Source of the DNA: Lactobacillus sp.
GTDB taxonomy: Bacteria > Bacillota > Bacilli > Lactobacillales > Lactobacillaceae
Reading direction: 5' to 3'
NCBI GenBank assembly: GCA_022484695.1
Contig: JAKVKU010000012.1
Span: 34,890 to 98,889 of the forward strand
DNA length: 64,000 bases
Shown here: in pieces, positions 18,663 through 26,508 of the stretch
Numbering within the stretch: position 1 is the first letter of the stretch
How the letters are laid out: the number at the start of each line of letters is the position of its first letter
The notes under the pieces: model-generated
Seen by the model: only the letters and a program-made list of their open reading frames with translations
Databases searched by the model: none
Told to the model about the DNA's origin: nothing
Program-made: the position numbers and the translations under genes

Positions 18663-18746
18663 TGGCAAGCTCCTATTTGTGACTAAGATTTACAATACAA
18701 ACTCATTTTACTATACAAGTGTTACTTATTTCAATCTTTATCTTAA

Positions 18747-18783
18747 AAGACCCCCAAGAACGTTGCCGCTCTTGGGGGTCTTA
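18747..18783. terminator. Terminator after multicopper oxidase gene
   Basis: AAGACCCCCAAGA pairs perfectly with TCTTGGGGGTCTT around a 10-nt loop. It lies just past the oxidase stop, on the path to the TetR gene. Confidence 0.75.
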
Positions 18784-18808
18784 GTGTTAGAAAACAAGTG
18801 GGGTAACG

Positions 18809-20347
18809 TTACATATCCATACCCATTTCTTCATAAGATTGCATGCCACCCAGCCATAAATCAGCCATACTGACACCGCGCTCTTTGGCAAATGCCGACA
18901 TTAAGGTCATATGGTCCATTAGATCATAGTGAACGTCGGGATGTTTGGGATCCACAACTTTAATTTGGGCCATCATGCCACCATCTTCATGTTCCAAAAT
19001 ATGGCAGTGATACATGAAAATACCTGGGACCTCAAACCATACTTTGATGCGCACATGCTCTTCAGGATTCACACTGACCACATCTTTGAGGCCAGTTTCA
19101 TTGGGATAAGGGGCTTGGCCATTTCTAGATAAGACTTGGAAGGATAACCCGTGCATATGAAAAGGATGAATCATCCCATTACGCGTGTTATTCGAGTTCA
19201 CAATATCCCAAATCTGTACTTGATGCATCGGCATGGTGTAGTCGATCCGTTGCATTTGAAATTTAGTGCCATCTAATAAAACACCCTCATCCATGCCAGA
19301 CATGGTAACCGTCTTAACGGGGACATCAGGATCAACTGGGGGTGTTTTGAGGTCAAACAGATTTTCAGGGATAACTTGCTGGTCAGGTTCAAACTGATGA
19401 ATTCGGAAAGTTAAAATGGGCACATCATCTGAGAACAGCTGGACTGTATCGCCGGCGTGATAGTTTTTAAAGTCCACCACAATTTCTTGACGTTCAGCAC
19501 AGGTGATCATCAAATGGGTCAATTGAATGGGATGGGGTAAAAGACTGCTATCACCGGCAATTTGCGTGAATGGTAAATCGTCAGAAAAATGCAAACGCCA
19601 TTCCCGCCGGTTGGCGCCATCTAAGAAGCGTAGTCTTAATTTCTGGGTAGTCACATCAAAGTAAGGATTGATCGTACCGTTTAGCATCGGTGTTGGACCT
19701 TGGACCCCATCTGGATCGTAATCAGCCCGGTAGTCCCATTGATTATTAGCATGGAAGTGCCGATCTTGCAAGATCACTGGAATGTCATCAACACCATAAT
19801 GTCGAGGTAGGGGCAGGGTAGCTTCGTGGGCATCTTTTACAATGACTGCGGCGGCTAAACCATGCCAGACTTGGGCGGCGGTTTCTGGACAAGGATGGGC
19901 GTGGAGCCAAGTCATTGCCGCTGGTTGATGCAAGGTAAAGGTTACGTCGCGACTGCCCTTAGGATAGACCGGGGCGTGACAGCCACCATCTTCAATGGGG
20001 CCGGGGATGTTTAGCCCATGCCAATGAAACGTGGTTAGTTCCGGTAGTTGATTGACTAAGTGCATATGAATCGTTTCGCCGCTGTTGAAAACAAAGGTTT
20101 GTCCCAGTAAGGGGGCATTGTAGCCCCATGTTTTGGTTTTTGCCCCTGGCAGCAATTGGACTTCACCAGTTTGGGCCGTTAGGGTGTAATACACATCCTG
20201 GCCATCGCGTTTGTCTGGTTTGGCAATTTCAGGAATACGTAAGCGTTGTGGCTCAATATTTGCTGGCACTAAGGGTACATAGCCACCATCATGGGTATTG
20301 AATGCCGGTTCATCGAAGAAATAGTTTTGATAAATTTTATCATCCAT
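18809..20347 (-). CDS. Multicopper oxidase
   Basis: 512 residues with three cupredoxin domains. Copper motifs are complete: TFHWHGLN, WLHAHP, HPFHMHGLS and HCHILEHEDGGMM, the last holding the type 1 Cys-His-Met set. It lacks a signal peptide and is predicted cytoplasmic, unlike exported CueO. The C-terminal tail ends EEMGMDM, Met-rich. The ATG at 20347 is preferred over an in-frame TTG 15 bp upstream. Expected to oxidise Cu+, phenols or amines with O2. Confidence 0.92.
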   Translation of the reverse strand: MDDKIYQNYFFDEPAFNTHDGGYVPLVPANIEPQRLRIPEIAKPDKRDGQDVYYTLTAQTGEVQLLPGAKTKTWGYNAPLLGQTFVFNSGETIHMHLVNQLPELTTFHWHGLNIPGPIEDGGCHAPVYPKGSRDVTFTLHQPAAMTWLHAHPCPETAAQVWHGLAAAVIVKDAHEATLPLPRHYGVDDIPVILQDRHFHANNQWDYRADYDPDGVQGPTPMLNGTINPYFDVTTQKLRLRFLDGANRREWRLHFSDDLPFTQIAGDSSLLPHPIQLTHLMITCAERQEIVVDFKNYHAGDTVQLFSDDVPILTFRIHQFEPDQQVIPENLFDLKTPPVDPDVPVKTVTMSGMDEGVLLDGTKFQMQRIDYTMPMHQVQIWDIVNSNNTRNGMIHPFHMHGLSFQVLSRNGQAPYPNETGLKDVVSVNPEEHVRIKVWFEVPGIFMYHCHILEHEDGGMMAQIKVVDPKHPDVHYDLMDHMTLMSAFAKERGVSMADLWLGGMQSYEEMGMDM

Positions 20348-20437
20348 TCTCAAGTCTCCCAACCTTTCAAATTATGACACATTCTTATTATACCGCTAAT
20401 GGGTCTGGGTAATTTTTGAAAGTTTTTCTGAAAAAGG

Positions 20438-20465
20438 TTGACATTAGAATATAATGAGTTAAGAT
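20438..20465 (+). promoter_or_regulatory. Promoter of T-box/PEP-mutase operon
   Basis: TTGACA (20438-20443), 16-bp spacer, TAAGAT (20460-20465), divergent from the multicopper oxidase gene. Confidence 0.6.
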
Positions 20466-20499
20466 AACATATAAATTAAATATTAATTAGATTATTTTA

Positions 20500-20722
20500 T
20501 GCAGACGAATTACAACCTAACATTTTTCAGAGAACCTTGGATGTGCTGAGACGAGGTAAGTGTTTAGCCGTAAATGCCAGTAGCAGTGTGAATACGCTGA
20601 AGTATTCATTGGTATCCAACCATTATCTTGGAATTTGAGAAGTACGGTGCAGTCCGTACAAAGTTAGGTGGTACCACGTCATAGACGTCCTTTGAACACA
20701 ATCAGAGGGCGTCTTTTTGTTT
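20500..20722 (+). promoter_or_regulatory. T-box riboswitch before PEP-mutase/ICL operon
   Basis: The T-box GTTAGGTGGTACCACG lies at about 20663-20678, followed by a hairpin (GACGTCCTTTG...CAGAGGGCGTC) and a T-run. Stem I is closed by TTGGAT pairing with ATCCAA (about 20537 and 20617), with CTGAGACGAGG and a GAATAC-GTATTC hairpin inside. TGGT predicts tRNA with A73, which argues against Trp, Asn, Asp, Gly, Cys, His and Ser. Specifier codon not resolved. Confidence 0.9.
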
Positions 20723-20740
20723 TAAGAAAGGGGTTTTTCG

Positions 20741-21472
20741 ATGGATTACATTCCTGCGTTATCTGACGCATTTTTAATTAAAACCAAGTTATCTGGATCT
20801 AAATTTTATCTAGATGGGCAATTAATTGCCGGGACCTTATTAGACGATGATGAGAAGTCTTTATTGAGCTTATCGGAATATGCTAATTATCTTCGCTATA
20901 TCCGCTTGACCACCACCGCCCAAATTATTGCCGATGGCCAATCCGGTTTTGGCAATCCCATGAATACCTACTATGCCGTTCAAGAACTAGAGCGCTCCGG
21001 CGCCAATGCTATTTTGTTAGGGGATCAGACTTACCCCATGAACTTGCCCAATTTAGAGGTCACTTCTGAATTAGACTTTTTTGGGAAAATTCAGGCCAGC
21101 TTAGATGCCCGGGAAAATCCGGCCACCACCATTATGGCCCAGTTGGATGGTATCAGTATCTATGGTGTCCAAGGCCTGCAAGACCGAATCGACACGTTAC
21201 ACCGATTGGGCATTCAGCAAATTGCTTTGGGCGCATTGCAACAGGCAACTGCCAAACAATTAACTTTGATATTTGCCCATAATTCAGATTTGGGCTTGTT
21301 ATTACAGCCTGAGGGCATTGGCCCTGAGATGGCGGCAAGTTTAACACCGGCATTCATCATTGATACACAAGTTACGCTTAAAGCCCGGGCCAGTTACCAA
21401 GCAAAATTAGGTCAATTCATGCAAACACAACAAGCTGGTATGACTAAGGAGGTCGCCCATGAAAGCAGATAA
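20741..21472 (+). CDS. Isocitrate lyase/PEP mutase superfamily protein, divergent
   Basis: 243 residues, shorter than the usual 290. IADGQSGFGNPMNTYYAVQELERSGANAILLGDQ matches the metal/phosphate region of the ICL/PEPM barrel (usual D-x-D-T-G-Y-G-N). But the Asp residues are changed, and the catalytic KKCGH loop is absent: the position reads TYPMNLPN. It may be non-catalytic or act on another substrate. First gene after the T-box; AAAGGGG precedes the ATG. The 3' end overlaps the next gene by 14 bp. Confidence 0.65.
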   Translation: MDYIPALSDAFLIKTKLSGSKFYLDGQLIAGTLLDDDEKSLLSLSEYANYLRYIRLTTTAQIIADGQSGFGNPMNTYYAVQELERSGANAILLGDQTYPMNLPNLEVTSELDFFGKIQASLDARENPATTIMAQLDGISIYGVQGLQDRIDTLHRLGIQQIALGALQQATAKQLTLIFAHNSDLGLLLQPEGIGPEMAASLTPAFIIDTQVTLKARASYQAKLGQFMQTQQAGMTKEVAHESR

Positions 21473-22364
21473 CATGCGGCAAGCCTTTAAACAAGCTGTG
21501 TTCCAAAAGCAACAAGCATTAGCCATGATTGTGGCTCCGGACAGTTTATCCGCCCGGGTTGCTGAAAGTGTGGGCTTTAAGGCGATTTTTGCGGCGGGTT
21601 ATGCCACCAGCGCCAGTAATCTAGGCCTGCCGGATCGGGGTATTGCCGATTTTGGCATTATGTTAAATAAGTGCCGCGAAATCGTGAACGCTGTGAACAT
21701 CCCGGTATTTGCTGATGCCGATACGGGTTATGGCAACTTAGCCAATGTGGCGCGAACGGTTCGCAGTTATGAAGCCATTGGCGCTTGTGGGTTATTTTTA
21801 GAAGACCAGAAGTGGCCCAAACGTTGTGGCCATATGGCCGGTAAAAGTGTGGAAGCCCCTGAGGTCTTAGCTGAAAAGATTGCCACGGCCGTTGCTGCCC
21901 GGGAACATGAAGACTTTTTGATCATGTCCCGGACGGACGCCCGCCAAGTCTATGATCTGGATGAAGCGATTCGACGCAGCAAACTTTATCACGAAGCCGG
22001 TGCGGACATGGTGTTCATTGAAGCGCCTAAGAGTATTGCCGAGTTGCAACGGATTGCCACTGCTTTTCCAGATGTCCCGCTAATGGCTAATATGATTGAA
22101 GATGGGGCCACGCCAAGTTTACCCACGCAAGTATTAGGTCAGATGGGCTTTAGTATTGTGGTTCATCCCACTGCGTTAACCTATGCTCAAACGTTTATTG
22201 ATGAACAGGTATTGAAAAATCTAAAGGCCACGGGTACCACCGATGCCACTAAGGCACAGATGGTGACCTTTGATAAATTTAATCAATTCATCGGTTTAGA
22301 TAAAGTTAATGCTGTGGAGGCAAGATATACACCAGAAAAAATTGCCGCGTTGATCGGCAAATAA
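21459..22364 (+). CDS. Isocitrate lyase/PEP mutase family protein (methylisocitrate lyase-like)
   Basis: 301 residues, the length of PrpB. It has FADADTGYGN (Mg2+-binding), LEDQKWPKRCGHMAGK with the catalytic Cys signature KRCGH, and MSRTDAR. It should cleave or decarboxylate a 2-hydroxy or 2-oxo di/tricarboxylate (methylisocitrate, oxaloacetate or relative). No methylcitrate cycle genes are adjacent, so the substrate is open. GGAGG precedes the ATG. Translation is coupled to the upstream paralogue. Confidence 0.85.
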   Translation: MKADNMRQAFKQAVFQKQQALAMIVAPDSLSARVAESVGFKAIFAAGYATSASNLGLPDRGIADFGIMLNKCREIVNAVNIPVFADADTGYGNLANVARTVRSYEAIGACGLFLEDQKWPKRCGHMAGKSVEAPEVLAEKIATAVAAREHEDFLIMSRTDARQVYDLDEAIRRSKLYHEAGADMVFIEAPKSIAELQRIATAFPDVPLMANMIEDGATPSLPTQVLGQMGFSIVVHPTALTYAQTFIDEQVLKNLKATGTTDATKAQMVTFDKFNQFIGLDKVNAVEARYTPEKIAALIGK

Positions 22365-22390
22365 AACGAATAAATACGGGAGGCTTTTAT

Positions 22391-23695
22391 ATGAGAAGTG
22401 ACATGACACTACAGATGCGTTTGGATACAGCTAAAGAAACCCCAATGTTTTACCGGGTATTTGGCTTGATTGCCGGTGGGATGATTTTGGATGCTGGGGA
22501 TGTTTACATGGCCAGTGCGGTCAATACGGACATGTTAAACACCCACTTTGCAACTATGGCTCAAGGCTCCATATTTTTATCAGCAGGATTTCTCGGTTTA
22601 TTCGTGGGGTCAATTGCCGCCGGGATCATCGGGGATTTTTATGGGCGTAAGCGGGCTTATCAGGTTAACTTGTTGCTATTTGGGCTGTTCACTTTAGCTG
22701 GCGCCATGATGCCTAATATGCCATTGCTGATTGCCACACGCTTCATCGCCGCCTGTGGTTTGGGTGCGGAAATTGTGACCGGTTATGCGTTGATCAATGA
22801 GTTTGCGCCTGTTAAAACCCGGGGACGTTGGTGTGGGGCCACGGCCGTTATTGCCAATTTGGGAGCGCCCTTAGCTTTGTTAGCCGCAACTTTTATGATT
22901 CCTCGTTTTAGTTGGCGGTCGATGTTCCTATTGATTGGTGTATTAGCCTTAGTTTTATGGTATCTGCGCCGTCATTTCCCGGAATCTCCCCGTTGGTTGA
23001 TTGCCCAAGGCCGGCTGCAAGAAGCGGACACGATTATTGAACAATTGGAAGTTAACGGTTCTTATAATAAAGCTGAATTTGCGCCTAAGGATGATAGTGA
23101 TTTAGCTAAAAATGCCGTTAAAACTAGTAAGGGCCGTGGTTTATTTGTGGGTATCGTAGCGGCCTCAGCAATCATGTTAGCCCAATATACTTTTACATCA
23201 TGGGTCCCAACGCTATTGTTAAAAAGAGGTATTAATGTTGTCCATTCCTTAGGGTTCTCCACCATTATGATGATTGGCGCACCCGTAGGAGCCTTGATTG
23301 GGGCTTTATTGGTTGATCGCATTGGTCGTAAGAAAATTATTGTTCCAACCTTTGTATTGGCGGCAATTTTTGGCTTGATTTACGCCCGTCAAGATTCGAC
23401 CACAGGTGTTTTAATTTTAGGTTTCTTACTGACGATGACTTTTTATATTTTGATGGCTTCAGCCATTGGGGTTTATATCTCAGAACTATTCACCACCAGT
23501 TTTAGATTTCGCGGTGCGGGTATTGCCAATGGGGCTGCCAAATTATTGACCGTTGCCACACCATATATGGCAGCCTGGGCCATTCAGAATTTTAATCCAA
23601 ACTTAATTTTTTACTTTATCGCGGCTTTGACGTTGATTGCTGCGTTAGTTGTGGCCATCTTTGGACCTGAGACCAAGCAAAAGATTATTGGTTAA
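22391..23695 (+). CDS. MFS transporter (metabolite:H+ symporter type)
   Basis: 434 residues, 12 predicted helices. MFS motifs GDFYGRKRAYQ (loop 2-3), PESPRWLIAQGR (central loop) and DRIGRKK (loop 8-9) place it in the sugar/organic acid porter lineage. GGGAGG precedes the ATG. As third gene of the T-box operon, it probably imports the compound processed by the two PEPM/ICL-family proteins; this is inference. Confidence 0.85.
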   Translation: MRSDMTLQMRLDTAKETPMFYRVFGLIAGGMILDAGDVYMASAVNTDMLNTHFATMAQGSIFLSAGFLGLFVGSIAAGIIGDFYGRKRAYQVNLLLFGLFTLAGAMMPNMPLLIATRFIAACGLGAEIVTGYALINEFAPVKTRGRWCGATAVIANLGAPLALLAATFMIPRFSWRSMFLLIGVLALVLWYLRRHFPESPRWLIAQGRLQEADTIIEQLEVNGSYNKAEFAPKDDSDLAKNAVKTSKGRGLFVGIVAASAIMLAQYTFTSWVPTLLLKRGINVVHSLGFSTIMMIGAPVGALIGALLVDRIGRKKIIVPTFVLAAIFGLIYARQDSTTGVLILGFLLTMTFYILMASAIGVYISELFTTSFRFRGAGIANGAAKLLTVATPYMAAWAIQNFNPNLIFYFIAALTLIAALVVAIFGPETKQKIIG

Positions 23696-23697
23696 TC

Positions 23698-23727
23698 CAA
23701 AAAAATCCCGTTATGCGGGATTTTTTT
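23698..23727 (+). terminator. Terminator of the T-box/PEP-mutase operon
   Basis: AAAAATCCCG-TTAT-GCGGGATTTTTTT, 33 bp after... the MFS gene's last codons; short, strong hairpin with T-run directly behind the stop. Confidence 0.85.
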
Positions 23728-23788
23728 ATGAAAACTTTCTTGAAAATGGTAGAATAAAAGTAACTAATGGGCAAGGGAAGTGGGTTTC

Positions 23789-24142
23789 GTGAAGAATTCT
23801 GATAAACAACCCCAAACTGGATTAACACAAGTACGATTTTATGAGGCTTGTGTGATCATTGCGGCGATTATTTCGGTGATTACGGTGGTATTAACTTTTA
23901 TTTATCCCAGCTGGGTACTGTGGACAACCACTATAATTGGGGTAATCTTTCTAATTTTAGTGGTATTGGGCTATCTCATCGCCCATCGGCTGATTCGCCG
24001 TCTGACAACACCAGTGCACAAAGCCGGTTTGCCGAATTTAGGCTTTAATCTGAATAATCCTGTAGGTGTGATTTTAAGCTTTCTGACCTATTACGCGATT
24101 TTTGTGTTCATCTTGTTTTTAATTCTGATGACGAAATTTTAG
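23789..24142 (+). CDS. Small membrane protein, unknown function
   Basis: 117 residues with two close N-terminal helices (VIIAAIISVITVVLTFIY and TIIGVIFLILVVLGYLI), a basic loop, and a C-terminal helix (YYAIFVFILFLILMT). GTG start, chosen because AAGGGAAG is correctly spaced; another GTG 9 bp upstream is too close. I do not recognise a family. It is followed within 16 bp by the next small ORF. Confidence 0.6.
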   Translation: MKNSDKQPQTGLTQVRFYEACVIIAAIISVITVVLTFIYPSWVLWTTTIIGVIFLILVVLGYLIAHRLIRRLTTPVHKAGLPNLGFNLNNPVGVILSFLTYYAIFVFILFLILMTKF

Positions 24143-24157
24143 AGGAGTTGTGGGCTT

Positions 24158-24400
24158 ATGAAGGTTCTGGCAATGCGCGGATCATATAATTACTTGGTTG
24201 TTGAGAACAATGGTATGTACTATGTAATCTCAGGCAATGAGGGGGATCGAATTGAACAACCTGCATCTGCTTACAAGTTTGGGTACTACACGCCTTACGA
24301 TGGCGGACTAACCAAAGCTCGATTAAGAGAGATTGAAGCCCTAACTGAGCAAATTGGTGACGACTTGCCGGATTGGTATAGAAATGCGAAGGAAGACTGA
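24158..24400 (+). CDS. Small conserved-looking protein, 80 aa, unknown function
   Basis: AGAGGAG lies about 10 nt before the ATG. The sequence is polar with many Tyr and acidic residues (VVENNGMYYVISGNEGDRIEQ) and no membrane segment. Probably co-transcribed with the membrane protein upstream. Its stop lies 164 bp before the first CRISPR repeat. No known Cas or anti-CRISPR resemblance that I can see. Confidence 0.55.
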   Translation: MKVLAMRGSYNYLVVENNGMYYVISGNEGDRIEQPASAYKFGYYTPYDGGLTKARLREIEALTEQIGDDLPDWYRNAKED

Positions 24401-24563
24401 ACGCTGAGCTAGTCAATGATTATCTAGGTCATTGGATAAGTTTGAAAAACCTATGCTATCTAATATCTTTTCTGATGCATAGAGAGATGACGATAATGGA
24501 CAAACTGATAAAAAACAGGGTTTTTAAGATTTGTAAACGCTGACATGGTAGGGTTTGTTTAGT
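24401..24563 (+). promoter_or_regulatory. CRISPR leader
   Basis: A 163-bp AT-rich, non-coding stretch upstream of the first repeat. The decayed repeat is at the other end of the array, so this side is the leader. No precise promoter assigned. Confidence 0.5.
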
Positions 24564-25201
24564 GTATTCCCCGCACATGCGGGGGTGATCCTGGTGGAGC
24601 GGATTCTCCAAGGATTTCTCAAAAGTATTCCCCGCACATGCGGGGGTGATCCCAACGATAGACCGCCAAGCAGCTGCATTACCAGGTATTCCCCGCACAT
24701 GCGGGGGTGATCCTATGATTAAGATATTGAAAAGTAGTAAAGACAGGTATTCCCCGCACATGCGGGGGTGATCCTGCCATCGCTTGGATTCTGCGCGTTC
24801 CACATGAGTATTCCCCGCACATGCGGGGGTGATCCTGTAGTAATCTTTATCAATTTTAACGATGTGATGTATTCCCCGCACATGCGGGGGTGATCCCAAT
24901 GCGCGCGTTGCCTATACATTTATCCTTAAGTATTCCCCGCACATGCGGGGGTGATCCTGTTGTTAATCCTGTCTAATGCTCTAATATCTTGTATTCCCCG
25001 CACATGCGGGGGTGATCCTTGTAGCCCCACGAGTTGGCGTTTCATCTACCCGTATTCCCCGCACATGCGGGGGTGATCCCAGATGGGGGTAAATGAGTGG
25101 ACAAAAGAACCTGTATTCCCCGCACATGCGGGGGTGATCCTGTTCGCGATATCTATTATCGTATGACTGTCATGTATTCCCCGCATGTGCGGGGCTGATT
25201 G
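24564..25201 (+). CRISPR. CRISPR array, type I-E-like, 11 repeats/10 spacers, no cas genes
   Basis: A 28-bp repeat starting GTATTCCCCGCACATGCGGG and ending GGTGATCC, with inner palindrome CCCCGCACATGCGGGG, recurs every 61 bp. Starts are at 24564, 24625, 24686, 24747, 24808, 24869, 24930, 24991, 25052, 25113 and 25174. Ten copies are identical; the last (25174-25201) has diverged (CATGTG, GGGGCTGATT), marking the trailer end. All ten spacers are 33 bp and unique by eye. The repeat matches type I-E class (28-29 bp, GTATTCCCC start). No cas gene flanks it on either side within this window. Confidence 0.97.
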
Positions 25202-25242
25202 ACGGATAGGTTATTAAAAAAGTTTTATAGCAAGGTGGACAA

Positions 25243-25448
25243 GTGGGTAAATATCGACCATATTCAGAAAAACGATGGTATCAACCTTTAAGTGGAGAAG
25301 TTATAAAAAAGGCCGTAAGCTTACCCCTGAAGAGCAAAAAAGAGATGGTGAGTTTCTTGAAGCCATCAGAAAAATAGTAGAAAAGGATAAAAATCCTAAA
25401 AAAATATTTAAAGTCTGTCCATCGATAGTGTTTCTGGGGCTATTTTGA
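25243..25448 (+). pseudogene. Possible frameshifted small gene next to CRISPR trailer
   Basis: A frame from GTG 25243 (good ribosome binding site) gives a basic, aromatic peptide. The sequence then stays coding-like in the +1-shifted frame (EEQKRDGEFLEAIRKIVEKDKNPKK) to TGA at 25446-25448. A single indel would fuse the two. No family recognised. Low confidence, since either half could be chance. Confidence 0.3.
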
Positions 25449-25493
25449 CCTAGTCACATCATGGAAGGACTTTTTTTATGCTAGACAAAGCAT

Positions 25494-25533
25494 AAAAAAA
25501 GCTCATGACACTGATTTAACAGCATCCCGAGCG
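25494..25533 (-). terminator. Terminator-like hairpin, minus strand, in decayed region
   Basis: GCTC...GATGCTG-TTAAAT-CAGTGTCAT-GAGC followed by TTTTTTT on the minus strand. The apical part CTGTTAAATCAG is identical to that of the ssrA terminator. No intact minus-strand gene feeds it. Confidence 0.45.
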
Positions 25534-25783
25534 TCAGTAGAAGTACCTATCGAGCTGGCGAAAGTCGAATTCGCTTCAGACTACATCAAAATCTGATGAT
25601 CATTGTCCAGTTACCGAAGCCTACAGCTCATTTTGGTTTTTATGTCTTTGGTCGATGTAGGGCCACTTAGAGGGTTGAAAGATTGATACCAAGCCTCAAC
25701 CATTCAACACATCTAATTATAGGCAAAAATTGTGACTGATTTGTGAAGAATTGCTAAAGTAATCGTAAAATTTGGGAAACGTT

Positions 25784-26164
25784 TTATTTATTGACAATTC
25801 TTAGTTTAAAGCGAACTTTCTCAGGAACTTTGCGGGCATTAAGTTCCTCAAATTGGATGTTTTCAGCTTGTTGGTCATAAGTAATTTTTACATAGCTATT
25901 TTGTTTGAGTGGGCGGGTTTTAAAACTGGCCAATTGTAACGGCTTGGCCCTGCCATTTTGATCATAGCCCGTTAAAGCGTAGTGATAGCTGGTATAAGTC
26001 ACGCCAGCGTCACTTTTTTCTTGATGTTGCTCGCCTTTGGTCCTGATTTGCGTGTAATAGATTGTACCTGTTGTTGTGAAGTGGTCGCAAATTTTAATGC
26101 CGCCGATGAGTAAAATTAAGCCGACACACAAACCTAAGGCCAATTTACCGATGTTTTTTACCAT
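25784..26164 (-). CDS. YxeA family (DUF1093) protein
   Basis: 126 residues: one N-terminal membrane or signal segment (ALGLCVGLILLIGGIKI), then a small beta-rich domain with YYTQI, YHYALTGYDQNG and SYVKITYD, as in YxeA/DUF1093 proteins of lactobacilli and bacilli. Extracytoplasmic, membrane-anchored. The exact function of the family is not known. ATG after a GAGGATC site. Confidence 0.75.
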   Translation of the reverse strand: MVKNIGKLALGLCVGLILLIGGIKICDHFTTTGTIYYTQIRTKGEQHQEKSDAGVTYTSYHYALTGYDQNGRAKPLQLASFKTRPLKQNSYVKITYDQQAENIQFEELNARKVPEKVRFKLRIVNK

Positions 26165-26271
26165 ATCCAGTGATCCTCGTTGGGGTTATTTTGAAGATGA
26201 TTTAAGTTTATCCACTTAAATTTCCAGATACAATAGATGTTACAAGTTTGATAGTTGAGCATGCATTGCTG

Positions 26272-26278
26272 TTATAAT
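26272..26278 (+). promoter_or_regulatory. Extended -10 promoter for structured RNA
   Basis: TGTTATAAT (TGnTATAAT type) ends at 26278; a TTGATA lies 19 bp upstream of the hexamer. Confidence 0.5.
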
Positions 26279-26283
26279 GGCGC

Positions 26284-26425
26284 GCTAATTTGCGGTGCTT
26301 TTACAAAAGCAGGTTTCTGAAACCCTTGGTGTTAATTCAATAGCCTGCTTGTAATTTAATCTGTTTGCAATGTATTTTACATTTTCGATACAAAGTGGAA
26401 TTAATGCAAATATTCCCGATAATTG
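26284..26425 (+). ncRNA. ssrS: Structured RNA, candidate 6S RNA
   Basis: A non-coding stretch starts a few bases after the extended -10. ATTTGC (26288-26293) can pair with GCAAAT (26406-26411) to close the molecule. Inside are TTACAAAAGCAGG pairing with CCTGCTTGTAA, a GGTTT-AAACC hairpin, and an AATGTA-TACATT hairpin. The opening TTTGCGGTG and the GTAATTTA block resemble, from memory, streptococcal 6S RNA. Alternatively it is the 5' leader of the GH43 gene. 3' end not defined. Confidence 0.45.
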
Positions 26426-26508
26426 TTATATACTTTTCATGAGTCAATTATTAAGATGCCTATTAGCATTGGGAGACGATCATGTCATTAATTTGGGGAG
26501 ACTTTTTG

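Larger units (their letters stand above)
25202..25783. other. Decayed non-coding stretch downstream of CRISPR array
   Basis: About 580 bp without a convincing gene. The plus strand holds two short overlapping frames: 25243-25377 (44 aa, GTG with AAGGTGG upstream, MGKYRPYSEKRWY) and 25275-25448 (57 aa, KKGRKLTPEEQKRDGEFLEAI). They look like one frameshifted gene. The minus strand carries fragments interrupted by several stops and a terminator-like hairpin at about 25494-25533. It reads as gene debris, perhaps of an element or of lost cas neighbours; origin not identified. Confidence 0.5.

Noticed and set aside
24456..24899. Minus-strand open frames of 147 and 66 aa with repeated 'SPPHVRG' / 'ITPACAGNT' peptides
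   Set aside because: They are translations of the CRISPR repeats (period 61 bp), not genes.
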